This document shows, piece after piece, positions 1-11,352 of a stretch of DNA of 64,000 nt. The DNA comes from Lepidostoma basale (taxonomy: Eukaryota; Arthropoda; Insecta; Trichoptera; Lepidostomatidae). Each line of letters opens with the position of its first letter. The first letter of the stretch is position 1. The translations under genes were made by a program, and so were the position numbers. The notes below the pieces were generated by a model. It made no database searches. It saw only the letters and a program-made list of their open reading frames with translations, and was not told where the DNA came from. The stretch lies in contig JAHDVF020000174.1 in NCBI GenBank assembly GCA_022606425.2, positions 124,001-188,000 on the forward strand. Direction: 5' to 3'.

Positions 1-95
1 ATAACAAACAGCTGACTGACAAACATATCATCTTAGCACCAGCGTCTATGCCTTCAAGTTCTTTCATACACTTGTCCAAGTATAGATTGAACGTA
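1..95 (-). mobile_element. RTE-like LINE reverse-transcriptase fragment
   Basis: The minus strand reads TFNLYLDKCMKELEGIDAGAKM, which matches the RT segment just before the YxDD box in the copy at 50580-51225. It is oriented opposite to the adjacent fragment at 107-296 and continues beyond the window edge. Confidence 0.6.
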
Positions 96-106
96 TCGTA
101 TTATCA

Positions 107-296
107 TTTTTGAATAAATCAAATATTGAATGTCGGCCATGTGAGGAGTCGACGAAAAATCGACGCGCGTGCATGACACGATGTATGAATGTTGAGGAAG
201 CGAGAGAAATATGTCAGGAAAGAAAAGTGTGGCGGTCCATTCTTTCTGCCTACCCCTTCGGGGAAACGGCGTGATGGTTAGTTAGTTAGTTAGTTT
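107..296 (+). mobile_element. RTE-like LINE 3' end with (TTAG)n tail
   Basis: Encodes the extreme C-terminus ([32 protein letters not shown]-stop). The TGA stop is followed almost directly by TGGTTAGTTAGTTAG. Absence of a 3' UTR and a short tandem-repeat tail are typical of the RTE clade. Confidence 0.85.
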
Positions 297-539
297 GTTA
301 TCATTTTTGATAAACTTAAGGCGTAAGCTCTGTGAAATTATACGAATGAAAACGTCTGTTTTTTAGAAGTAATATTATTTATTTATTGATTGATCATTCA
401 CCAAGTACGTGGTTTCAATACCTCACAACTGAGGTTACCCGTTCTAGAGAGGCATTTTTCTCACTCTATAATCTCAATATATAAAATACAAATTTAGGGA
501 ACAATTAATGAACAAGGGGAAGAAAACATATCTTAAAAT

Positions 540-1090
540 GTAATATTTTTTTTCTATATTCGCCTTAACTTTGTGTTGCTGTTTGTATACTACACACACT
601 TTATAAAAAAATATTAATTAAAAACCAAACATGTTTCGGATACACAAGCCCTTCAGCGATATTATATAAATATAGATATTTAAAATATTTTTAAAAAAAT
701 TCACGTATTGTTGTAACCATTAGTATTAGCTAGGTATATTTTTAGTTGTATTTAGTTCATTATTATAATTTTCTAAAGAAAGTGGTATACTAATTAAGCG
801 GGTCAACGTGGAATGGAAAGCTGAATTTTTATGTGAGATCGGATGGTTGGAAGTATCGTGAATAATATTGTCTGTATACGTCGGTTTACGATAAATATTT
901 AAATCACCTTTTATCTGTCAAAACTGACCACATTTGTGATTTTTTTTTTAATATTTTTAATATTTATATTAATACATAGTAAGAGCCTGTGTGTCCGAAA
1001 CAAGTTGGGTTTTTAATTTTTAAATTTTTTATAATGTGTGTGTTGTATATACAAAGTATATAAAAAAAGAAACAGTAATAATTTTAAATT
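540..1090. repeat. Composite inverted repeat of the 'CATGTTTCGG' family
   Basis: Left copy 556-720 (ATTCGCC..TTTGTGTTG, ACATGTTTCGGATACACAAG) and right copy 880-1085 in reverse (TTTTATATACTTTGTATATAC, TTGTTTCGGACACACAGG) are arms of one large imperfect palindrome around a 150-bp spacer. The same unit recurs at 7670-8130, 17560-17890, 29187-29411 and 39690-39930. Confidence 0.7.
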
Positions 1091-1485
1091 AATTGTCCTA
1101 TAGAATATATTATAATACTATTTTAACACTATTTAAAACTAATTACCTACCTGTTTTTTTTAAGTATACTACATTCAAGCTGGCCTTTTTTTAATGTCTC
1201 TGAAATAACATAGTTTTGTGTGCATAAATGACAGCTTTGTTCATTATATTATATTTAATAGAATGACACGTTTCGCCTGTCTAAGGTATTATAAAAAAAT
1301 TAGCATTTGATCACGCTATTCCCATAAATTATAATAAAAAACCTAGTAAACAGACTTTTTCATTCGTATTAATCAATACATTAGCACATTTGTTTTAATT
1401 AAAAGACTATTGCCCAGTATTTAAATCAATGGTGATTAAATTTATATTAAATTGCCTTTAAATTAGCAGAAAACAGCTCATTATT

Positions 1486-1575
1486 ATGAAGAAGGAATCT
1501 GGTCGTGTCTAGGCTTGAACCCAAGTCCCCTGGAGTCGAGCGTTCTGCCCCCCAGATCACCACCCGGTTTGAATA
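1486..1575 (-). repeat. tRNA-like/SINE-like repeat fragment
   Basis: Read on the minus strand it has GGGTGGTGATCTGGGGGG, a box-A-like start, and GGGTTCAAGCC, a box-B-like sequence, then CCTTCTTCATAATAAT. The same unit is at 26290-26390. It lacks a foldable tRNA. Confidence 0.45.
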
Positions 1576-2054
1576 TTTAAGACCCTTATAAAATCTGATA
1601 TATGATTCGGCCTGAATAATTGTATAATAAAATGTTTACTAGACTAAAAGTGGATTTTTTCCGCACTCTGCCGACGTCATATAATCGGTTTGATTTTAGC
1701 AACTAGTTGTTTACATCGTACACGAATTGAAACATTAATATATAATGAGGCTTAATTAACGTCGTAACCACTACACAAGAAATCTGAATTAATGTAACTA
1801 GATTCTGACATCTATCACACTTCCCGATCTGCACCGTTATTAAGAGAAGATTGTATCCTTCATCTGTTGAAGGTTATCATGAGAAGGATATAATTAATTA
1901 CCTGATGCACCTGTAAAGCAAACTACTTTAACGCTCGAATGTTTCATCTTGTTGTGAAATTAACTTTGATAAACAAAACAAATTGATTTACGTTTAATAC
2001 TTATAAGTGTAATTTAAAACTCGTGTATCCCTAAATTTTCAATGATGAAATACC

Positions 2055-2530
2055 GGTTTGCCTCAAAAGAAAGGTCTACGACATGTGTATACTGCCCATG
2101 ATGACATACGGACTAGAGACGACAACTCTTACAGCAAAAAGTGTCCACAGGCTCAAGTGTACACAGAGGTCCATGGAAAGACAGATACTTGGTGTCAGCT
2201 TGCGTGACCGCATAAGGAATGAAGAAATCAGACGCCGCACCAGGGTTGCTGACGTCATGGACCGAGTGGCAAAATTGAAATGACAATGGGCTGGACACTT
2301 GGCTAGACGGGGTGGCAACAGATGGGCACCCGGGATACTCAGTTGGAGACCATGGGAAAATAGGCGAAGTGTCGGAAGGCCACCGATGAGATGGACCGAT
2401 GATATTGTCAAAGGGGCTGGAAAATCTTGGATACAAAGGGGGCAGGATATAGGCGAGTGGAGGTAATTGGAAGATACCTATATCCAGCAATGGAAGAAAG
2501 AAGGCTAGCAAAGAAGAAGAAGAAGAAATA
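2055..2530 (+). mobile_element. LINE 3' end with (GAA)n tail (endonuclease/RT type)
   Basis: The frame from 2083 reads MMTYGLETTTLT, RLKCTQRSMERQILGVSLRDRIRNEE, then WAGHLARRGGNRW, SVGRPPMRWTDD, in the order of the C-terminus of lepidopteran RTE-like LINEs. One or two frameshift/stop lesions. Ends in AAGAAGAAGAAGAAGAA. Confidence 0.8.
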
Positions 2531-3390
2531 TCCCTAAATTGCACTCGTAAAATATGTGTATATGCAATCATTTATTAGCACTATCTAATCAGAACGACGC
2601 ATTCGCAATAAAAGTGTTTTTCTAACCTAAAATATAGGAACAATAATAATTCTGAATGCTCATAAATATACAAAAGAATATGTGCTATCTAAATGATAAA
2701 TGTTATTAAAATATTCTACTCACCGTAAAATCCATTGGTATTAAAAAAACTCAAAAAATTAAATCACAACTGTCACATTCTTTAGTATCAAACTTCAACA
2801 AGTAATTATCGAGCATGCGTGATGTAGTTAGAGGTGTGTTTGCTAATTTATTAAATAGTTACGTATTTTATCAAAAGATGGCAGTTAATTTAAACGTGTA
2901 CGATTTTGGAAGTCGAACGATAGCCGCTACTTAAAGTTACTTTTCTTAAAGTATAACAATTAGAAATGAGAAGTGTTCAACGTTACATTTTTCATAGCTC
3001 TGCATATTTTTTTTAATATTGTCCTTTTTTATTTAACAGTATTTGAGTAATTTATAATAAATCATAACATATTGTGTGTGGAAGCCGCTTAAGCACGTCA
3101 TACCAATTATATCGCTAGTGCGCGATAGACGCCTAATGCGTTTTTGTAAAAAAAAAAATTTATTAGTTAAGAATCTGAATTTTTCCGTTAAAAATAAGCA
3201 ATGGTTAGAAAAATTTAAACTGTTTAGCGTGAAACGTAATTTTGCGCGCAAATTTAAAAAAAAACTCGTTTTTCGGCCTGGATAAAAAAAACCGATAGGT
3301 AATAGAACGTTAATTAAGAAAATAAAACAATATTGTGCATTTATAAGTCGCTCGTAAATTGTATTAAAATAATATCTTTATTAAACTCCT

Positions 3391-4015
3391 GATATAAAAA
3401 AACGTTCATAAAGCCGATCTCCACTTACGCAGCTCTGATATGGGTCTCTGCAACTTCGAGTCACATACGGAAATTGCAAATCCTGCAAAATAAGACTATT
3501 CGTTTATCGTTTGGTGCATCTTCATGGACTAGAATCACACAACTGCACGTATGTAGAATCGATGAATTCGTTCAGAAACTTAACGAATGTTTTTAAAAAA
3601 TAGACTCCCTTCACATCCTAACCCAACAATAAAATACCTCAAGCGCCCAAAATTGATCCTCCTTCAGAGGAACACTCCGGGCCATACAAATCAAGGCAAA
3701 TCTCCTTTCCAACTGTGTTCCCATCAGACCTAAGAGGAACAGCCACTAGAGTTCTCTGTAACCCAAAAGATCCAAACCCAAGAATCGGTAATACCGATGA
3801 TAGATGAATTCATTCAGAAACTTGCCGAACATTTTTACAGAGGACTAACTCCCTTCACATCCTAACCCCACAATAAAAGACCTCAAGCGCCCACTAATCA
3901 AGCCCCCGCATAAACCAACAACTCACCAAATCACCTTTCCGACATTGTTCCCATCAGACGTAAGAGGAATAGCCAAAAAAGCTGATAGATTCAAGCCCAA
4001 AGTTTTTATCGTCTA
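3391..4015 (+). mobile_element. Jockey-like LINE 3' ends, two joined partial copies
   Basis: Reads STYAALIWVSATSSHIRKLQ, ILQNKTIRLSFGAS, RITQLHV, the C-terminal part of a Jockey-like RT ORF. A first 3' part runs to about 3790, then a second similar stretch ([26 protein letters not shown]) runs to 4010. Both are full of stops. Confidence 0.7.
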
Positions 4016-4029
4016 TTACACACGGATAT

Positions 4030-4735
4030 ATCGAGAGGATTTGTAACATTGCACTGAGGATGTTGGGCTTCATCATTCGGACCGGAAGAGTTTTCAGAGA
4101 TCCCAATGTTCTCAGAATCCTATACAACGCATTGGTTTGGAGCAGACTCGAAAGTGGTTATGTGATATGGAGTCCTCACGATGCGAGATATTCCGTTATG
4201 TTGGAGAGGTATCTCTACATGAGGGAGTATGATAGTTATCCGTGGCTCTATCCCACGGCATTTCTGTTAGGAATTCTTGGAACCAATTCATTGCAGCTTC
4301 AAAGAGATGGGCATCTCATTACCCATTTCTTTAAATTAATCAGGGGATATTTCGAGAACTCGGCCGTGCTAGAGGATGTTGGTATTTTTGGTCCTGATAG
4401 ATTTCTCCGACAGCGACAGCACAGATTGTTTTACCTACCGGCCACCAGATCCAATCTGCCTCTGGTGACACCAGTGGAAAGAGCAATTAGTCTGCTGAAC
4501 GCGGTCTCCTCGGAGATCGACGTCTTTCATATTAGTGAAGGTACGTTCAGGAGACAAATACTCTTGACTTTAGAAAGTATCTTGTCTTCCTAATGTCAAA
4601 CCATCTCTAATGCGTTCCTGGTACTATGTTGTATTTTTGTTATATTTTATCTGTACTCAATAGATGCCTTAAACATTTTCTTGTTTGAATGTCTTAAGTT
4701 AATAAACTGATTTGATTTGATTTGATTTGATATTA
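4030..4735 (+). mobile_element. LINE 3' end (best copy of the TTTGA-tailed family)
   Basis: An open frame at 4060-4593 encodes the C-terminal part of a non-LTR retrotransposon ORF2: LRILYNALVWSRLESGYVIWSPHDARYS, LGILGTNSLQLQRDG, FLRQRQHRLFYLPATRSNLP. The part cited here is a 5'-truncated insertion. The 3' UTR ends in AATAAACTGATTTGATTTGA repeats, so the element uses a pentamer tail instead of poly(A). Confidence 0.85.
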
Positions 4736-4759
4736 AAAGGTTTTAATATGGGTACCAAG

Positions 4760-5240
4760 TTGTATCAAGCTAATAATATTTTGCAATCCTCCGCTCTCAG
4801 CAGGAGTGCCCTTGGGCTCCGAGGCCCTGTGCCCTACGGAGGAGAGAGCCCTCGACTGGAAGGTAAACAAGGCCACGCACTCGTACGCGTTACATGTAGA
4901 TAACTCCGTCAATTACCGTCAAAAATTAAAGCTAATTACTTTTATTGCGTATTGTTTGCGCACTCCTTTGTGTCGACTCTCGCTAACAATATTCCTCCCC
5001 ACGTCGGCCCTTGTATCTCTTTGTGCGTTCCGCCGGAGGGCGGTACTTACTATCAAAACTGCATGATAAATATTTAAATTACCATCCGCGTGGATTGTAC
5101 GGCGAACCCCGGCCCCAGCGCGGGCCGCTATTGATTAGCTTTTAAATAAGTACTTTAAAATGGCTGAGGGGTCGTCCCTTGCCTGTATTCTTCTATAACA
5201 ACCCGAAATTAGGTGGGGTGATCATATTCAGTTCAAATAA
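4760..5240. other. Locally GC-richer stretch of unknown nature
   Basis: Contrasts with the AT-rich surroundings (for example CGAACCCCGGCCCCAGCGCG near 5104). An 86-codon open frame at 4806-5066 has no recognisable domain and no context. It could be part of an unrecognised retroelement. Confidence 0.3.
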
Positions 5241-5514
5241 CATGCATTTATTCTTTTAGAAGTCTCCAGTACCATCCTTTGAACACACTTGTTCACTTGC
5301 AGTTATAACTTTAATTAAATTCAAAATATTTCTGAAATTTTAACGACGCCCTTTGAACTACGAGTAGTTGCGGGGAAAGATTCGGTTGTGTTTTCGAAAT
5401 GGCCCCCATAAAGTTGATGTGATTTTACAAATACCCATTTTACCCCAAGCAATTACTCATTTATACAATTACTAGACCATATTACACATTGGTTTCAGTA
5501 ATGTCTTTAATCCT

Positions 5515-5795
5515 AACTAACTAACCAACCATCACGCCGTCTCCCCGAAAGGGTAGTCAGAAAGAATAGACTGTCACACTTTAACCGATGCGGCACTCCA
5601 TCCTATTTTCGGTGAGACGCGGTGTGATGGGTTGTGAACCTCATCGACACCAATCGGCATCTCCCGCGTACGCTTCGATCGTCCAACATCCACAAAATAA
5701 ATCTAAAGCAAATTATATAAAATACAATGATATAAAATAAAATAACAAAATAAAAATAATTTAACACATCTTTTTAGATGGTGCACATATTGTTT
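5515..5795 (-). mobile_element. Short non-autonomous element sharing the RTE 3' end
   Basis: Starts (minus strand) ATGTGCACCATCTAAAAAGA, then an AT-rich stretch, then GTGGATGTTGGACGATCGAAG, then CATCACACCGCGTCTC, and ends with the same about 45 bases plus (GTTA)n tail as the RTE LINE. Sister copies at 17950-18245, 27850-28015 and 37027-37235. Confidence 0.75.
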
Positions 5796-6129
5796 ATTTA
5801 ATTTATGCTCCATTTATTCACCGTTTTATTTAGGCACTTAATCCTTAATCTTTAATCCTTATAGTTGTAATTCTGAATCATATTACATTTACATTATTTT
5901 TAGAAATATCCATAATTACTTTTATAAAAGATAACATACGATACTAACCCAATTATGCTTGAAGAAAATCCGTAAAGTAGGTTCATATCGACATTTTTTA
6001 ATTCATCTAACTAGTTAATTTTTTTTTTTTAATTTCACATTAAAGTAACAGCCTGTATCTTGTGGTGTCAATTGGGAGAACGGTCAAACTGATCAATATG
6101 GTATATTTACGAATCTCCGTTTGATTAAT

Positions 6130-6500
6130 ACAAACAATGTTCAAAAGGAAAATTCTCAAAATACTAAAAGTTTCGGGGACAGTGGTTCTTCAGTTCATAC
6201 GGCATTTCTTTTTGGGAATGTTAGTGAGAAATTCTCTGCAGCTTCGAAGATATGGGTTTCTTGCGAAATTCAAAGGTAGGCGTTTTTTTATTCTCGGCAG
6301 ATATCTACGATAGCGCCAGCATTTATTATTATATCTGCCGGCCGCAAGAACCAGCTATGCCGGTGAAAAAGCGATTAGTATGCTGAACATATCCCCTCGG
6401 AGATCGACGCCTTTCATATTCATTTAAGTAGGTTCAGAAGACAAATACTCTTGACTTTAGAGCATATTTATTGCCTTCATAAATCGAACCATCTCTCATG
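6130..6500 (+). mobile_element. Decayed LINE copy, TTTGA-tailed family
   Basis: Broken frames resemble the protein at 4060-4593: GTLVRNSLQLRRYG-like and RQRQHLLLYLPAARTSYAG-like stretches, then DIFPRRSTPFIF. Many indels. The downstream part to about 6750 is AT-rich and may be its 3' UTR. Confidence 0.6.
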
Positions 6501-7149
6501 CATTCCTGGTATTTCCTTCGTCATGTTGTCTCTATCCACTTCTGGACGTTAGCCTCTCCACCCCCACGCCATCCCTTTAAGTCTTTCACCAGTTTTCTCC
6601 GGGCCATTTCTGACGTCCGCACAATATCATCGCTCCACATGCCTATTAGTACCCTGGTATTTTGCCTGTTCTCAAATATTAGTTATGCGTTAAACTATAA
6701 ATATGTTTATAATGTCTTATGAAAAAAGAAACTGATTTGGCTTGAATGACCTTCCATCAAATTCATAAATATTAATAATGATTGAAATAAGCTACCAGTT
6801 AATCGTTCTTCTTTTTTTGTATCTCTCCAAAGCAGCGTGATACTTAAATCATTAGTCGACTACTTATCCATTGACAAAAAAGGTCCTTGAGTTTCCAATA
6901 CAAACTGCAGGGGTTTGATCCATAATTAATGTGTCCTTTACACTTTTAAGTGTCTTTTCACAGAAGGACTCACACTCTTAGTATGTAATATGACACTATG
7001 GATGCTTCCGGATACTAAAACGATAAGTGATTTTAGCGCATATTCGTAATAAATAGATCCCATTCAATAGCAATCATAAAACATACAAAATGTTTTTTTT
7101 GTTGTCTCCAAGATATGGCAATACAGAAATGTTTATAAAAAGACCAAGA

Positions 7150-7560
7150 TGCAACTGGTTCAAACCCTTGTATTCTCCATATTTCTTTTTGGTTGCGAGT
7201 CTTGGACTATACGAGCATCGGAATGATCTAACATTGATGCTTTAGAGACGTGGTACTGGTGACGAATGCTGCGCATACCATGTATGGCGAGAAGAACAAG
7301 TCAGTCGATCCTTGACCAGCTGGGCACGCGGACATGCCTCTCGAGAGTGTGTTCTCAGAGAATGTTTAAAAATGTACACATAGCCCGGAGAGATCATGAC
7401 AATCTTGAAAAGCTCAAAATAAAGCGAAAAATATAAGGAAAGTAATCACAAGGCGACCCCCGGCCTCTCAATAACTTTAGCCTGGAGACTGACAGGTCAC
7501 ACAAGGGCGTATGGCGAATCATGGTGTATAGTTTACGGGATGAACTTGACTCTCTATCAT
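7150..7560 (+). mobile_element. Decayed LINE 3' coding region
   Basis: Fragments read FGCESWTIRASE, NIDALETWYWRRMLRIPCMARRTSQSILDQLG, HIARRDHDNLEKLK, the C-terminal pattern of RTE-like LINEs, with several stops. Confidence 0.65.
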
Positions 7561-7569
7561 GAAGAATAA

Positions 7570-8130
7570 GAACTTAAGAAGAAAATAAGAAGTTATAAGA
7601 ACCAATATTTATTGCGAAAATATAATACAAACCGATGGATTATCTAATTTTTTTTTATACAATAATTTCTTTTTGCAGCTATTGTTTTTAGTTTATTCTA
7701 TTTTCGCCATACTTTGTGTTGTTATATGCTTTATTTATCTTTTTCTTGTTTATATACTTTGTATATACTCGTACAACACTTATATTTTAAAAATAAAATT
7801 ACATAGACATGTTTCGGACAACCAGTTGGACAACCAGTATTTAGTTTCTTCAGTGATCCATATTATAAAAATACATATTTAAAATATTATAAAATTGTAT
7901 ACATGACCTGACAGATATTCTAAAGATTTATTTTGGAACGTTTATGCTTTTGTTATAACGAATACTATGATTCAATTTAAATTTCAAAATAATATATAGT
8001 TGAAATTTCTTATTTGGGTTCAGATAATTACTTACAACAAAGGAAATAAATCAATGATTGGACTTGACGTTAAATTTATTTGATGATTTATAATATTTTC
8101 TTTATTTTTAATTTCTAATAGTGTTATTTG
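7570..8130 (+). repeat. Dispersed repeat, 'CATGTTTCGG' family
   Basis: Contains TATTTTCGCCATACTTTGTG, ACATAGACATGTTTCGGACA and TTTGGAACGTTTATGCTTTT, in the same order as 17560-17890. It carries one of the CTCGTA insertions (7766-7773) absent from the sister copy near 29212. Confidence 0.65.
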
Positions 8131-8139
8131 GAATTGCGC

Positions 8140-9400
8140 GATACTTAAATATTGCTTTGGGTGTCGTTCAGTGGTTATTCCAGTGAAATATAAGAGATCG
8201 CATGGCGGAGGCACCACCCAAAGGTTCCGATAGATAAACATCTTGTTTATGGCCCCACGCGTGGCGCGCTTCATAAGCCGAACACACTCGTATAACCCGC
8301 AGCACATATTTGAGGCCTTACCCGCCGCAAATCCCGTCTTCCTCCCCGAGTATGAAGAGACGAGATCCAATTTTCAGAAAATACATTTTACGTAGCGGGA
8401 TAGAGCCCCCGAATGAACGTGAGGCTTTTGACTTTGCCTTATGACTTGAGACCCACCCAAAACTACTTTTTCATATTCAGCCGCGGCGAAACTAAGCCAA
8501 ATATATTTCTAAAATCGGGTCAAACTTAAATGAAATCAATACTTTTGTTATACTTTTAAAATAATCATATTTTTAATGAATTTAAGTTTTTTCGTACCTA
8601 TTCCTGTTGGCTAAACGATATGATAAAGGTATAAAACCTTCGAACATGTAGAAAAAAATTAACTTAAAAAGGAAAAAAATCACAAAAAACTATCATTATT
8701 GAATTCCAGTGTTAACTTCCTAAGTTAATAAAAGAATTACGGTATATTGGTAACTATTGTTATTTAATTTAGAGCATTATTATTATATTTATATTATACT
8801 CGTATTATTATGATATACTCGTATAAATCACAATTTATTTTTATTATTATTACCGAAATAAACTAATTTAAAAAAATTACCTCGAATGTCACGGAAAAGA
8901 TTTTTCATTTACATAAACTAACTAAAAGTATTAAACCTTTTTTCATTTACATTCTTAAATATAATATTTCACCTGGTTTATATACCAGTGTATCGGAATG
9001 CTGCGTATTGAATTATAAATAGTAAATGATAAACGACTGTCTCATATACTTTATTTAGGTCTAACTATCGCTTCGTTATATTCGCGAGTACGATTGGGCC
9101 GACTCAGGTCACGTACGGATCATTCGTACCTTGGTTCTTCAAACGTGGTGACTGTTTGCTGGTGTGTTTTCACGTGTTATACAATTGAATAAAAATTAGA
9201 TTTAAAATATCACAATATTAAATTGCCTAATTGTATAGCTAAAGTGGCTGTATCAGTCAGCAAAACAAAAAGACTTACATTATCTATACAACCTACGAGG
9301 TAACATATAAGCTAACTATAGGTGCTATACCTGTGGAGTAAGTAATGAGCCTCAGATATTTGGGAGTAGATATCTGCAGCTATAATGACCTCTATACTGA
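8140..9400. other. Intergenic, no recognisable gene
   Basis: 8160-8480 is GC-richer and holds part of a 112-codon minus-strand frame whose 3' half is repeat sequence; no domain seen. 8500-9400 is AT-rich and holds two TACTCGTA sites (8797, 8816) but nothing else I can assign. Confidence 0.4.
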
Positions 9401-9419
9401 ATGATGACGATGATAATGA

Positions 9420-9780
9420 TGATTTTTATAGCGCCATTTTTTTAAGAGATTCACTTCAAGGGCAAGTCCGGAAAGCTTCTATTTAATAGGAAAAGAGAGT
9501 TTTTGAATATTCCTTCGTTGTTCTGATTTCGAATATTGTAGGGCAGCCTGTTCCACGCAGCCAGTCCCGCGACACCAAAAGCACGATCCGCGAAATTTAA
9601 AGCTCCTTTGCGCCGCGAGTCAAGAAGTTTGTGCGTTTGAAGATCGTAGCATTGACTGCCGAGGATTCAGATCGATAAGCTCGCAAAGGTCTGTGAGGTA
9701 ATGAGGTGCTTGTCCATGTAAGGCTTTGTGAACAATGAGAACAGGTCAATAAAACGCCAGCCGTATCTGGGGGTCTAAAA
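9420..9780 (-). mobile_element. LINE 3' end with (GAT)n tail
   Basis: The minus strand reads CYDLQTHKLLDSRRKGALNF, GVAGLAAWNRLPYNIRNQNN, a LINE ORF C-terminus, then a 3' UTR ending in ATCATTATCATCGTCATC-like repeats. Confidence 0.6.
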
Positions 9781-10070
9781 ATCTGGTACGGAAAGACAAA
9801 AAGGTCAAAATTTATAAGACGTGCGTATAGCCTATTATGACGTATGCTATAGAGACGTGAACTATACGAACCAATGGGCTTCTAAGATCATCTAAGATGA
9901 AGATTCTAAGATCAATTACTGGAAAAACTCCCTAATATCGTGTCTGTAAGACAGAAATAAAGAAAAGTAGCGAAATAAAGTACATTATTTGGTGGAGTAA
10001 ATCCAGAAGAAGATACTGGAGGGACCATGTAGCCAGAATGGATAGTGACAAACTTGCATATCAGCTGTAT
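9780..10070 (+). mobile_element. LINE 3' coding region, left part (interrupted)
   Basis: Reads VRKDKKVKIYKTCV, PIMTYAIET, then VSVRQK. It resumes at about 10836 (PSGHRPPGRPPKKR), so the LINE was split by the insertion at 10071-10822, with the target site duplicated (10058-10070 and 10823-10835, one mismatch). Confidence 0.7.
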
Positions 10071-10822
10071 CTTCTTCTTCTTCTTCGGTGCTACAACCCT
10101 TGGTGGGTCTTGGCCTCCTCTAAGAAACGTCTCCATCCCGTCCTGTCTCTGGCCGCCACCTCCCAGTCTTGCCGCTCCAGGACCCGACAATCTGCCACGG
10201 CACCATCCAGCCATCGCAGTCTCGGCCTACCGATGCTTTTTCGCCCTGCTGGATTGTCATGCAACACTCTTTTGGGGATCTCCCATGCGGTGCAAGTGCC
10301 CTAGCCAGCTTCTTCTTCTTCTTCTTTACTAGCCTTCTTCCCTCCACTGCTGGATATAGGCCTCTTCTAATTTCTTCCACTCGTCTCTATCCTGCCCCCT
10401 TTGTATCCAAGATTTTCCAACCCTTTTGATAATATCATCGGTCCATCTCATCGGTGGCCTTCCGACACTTCGCCTATTTTCCCATGGTCTCCAACTGAGT
10501 ATCTTGGGTGCCCACCTGTTGCCATCCTGTCTAGCCAAGTGTCCAGCCTATTGCCATTTCAATTTTGCCACTCGGTCCATGACGTCAGCAACCCTGGTGC
10601 GGCGTCTGATTTCTTCATTTCTTATGCGGTCACGCAAGCTCACACCAAGTATCTATCTGACTTTCCATGGGCCTCTGTGTACACTTGAGCCTGTGTACAC
10701 TTGAGCCTGTGGACACTTTTTGCTGTAAGAGTTAGCTGAGACCCTAGCCAGCGCAGTCTGTTAATCTTTATAAACTTGACCACGCTGACGTCCTGGTATA
10801 GATCGTAGAGCTCTGTGTTGTA
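10071..10822 (-). mobile_element. Composite of two (GAA)n-tailed LINE 3' ends inserted into another LINE
   Basis: Part 1, 10071-10310, has GPGAARLGGGGQRQDGMETF and a (CTT)n at its left. Part 2, 10311-10822, has its own (CTT)n at 10311-10327 and encodes WTDDIIKRVGKSW and RRTRVADVMDRVAKLK, matching 2083-2520. A 13-bp target duplication ATATCA(g/a)CTGTAT surrounds the whole block. Confidence 0.8.
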
Positions 10823-10835
10823 ATATCAACTGTAT

Positions 10836-10910
10836 ATGACTAACAAAATCCCCTCCGGACACCGTCCACCTGGAAGACCACCAAAGAAGAGATGATTACT
10901 CGGTACCACA
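10836..10910 (+). mobile_element. LINE 3' coding region, right part of the split copy
   Basis: Continues the LINE interrupted at 10070: NKIPSGHRPPGRPPKKR followed by a stop-containing tail. Confidence 0.55.
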
Positions 10911-11352
10911 ACGATTTTTTTAGCATCGTAAGCTACTAGATTTATTCACTGCCATTTTTTTCAATGACACAACATAACTTTTTACGTATAATTAATTATA
11001 GTTATTCCGTCAGTACTGGAATGTTTAGATACTACGCCTAATCTAAATAGCAGTGACTTGTGTTGCGGTACACCCGTTATTTGTGAGTATCACCCACTGA
11101 ATTACCAATCCCATTATCCTAACTAAACACGTTGTCAGTATTAGATTATCCATTTGCAAATTACGCTCGACGCTACCGATACGTTTCCTTTCTAGTTTAT
11201 ACACAACATACAACCGAAAATACGACGTACATTTAAAATTAATACCTAATTGTTTGCTTTAGTGTTGGTCTCAATGTATAAATACTTAAACTAAACTAAC
11301 TCCATATTTGTACTGTTTTGATGTTAAAATTATATAAGTTTTTTCGTTTATA

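Noticed and set aside
3033..3285. Overlapping sense and antisense frames of about 70 codons
   Set aside because: AT-rich, Lys/Phe-dominated, without homologous pattern or context.
8032..8370. 112-codon minus-strand frame
   Set aside because: Its 3' half lies in a dispersed repeat that recurs at 17.8 kb; no recognisable domain.
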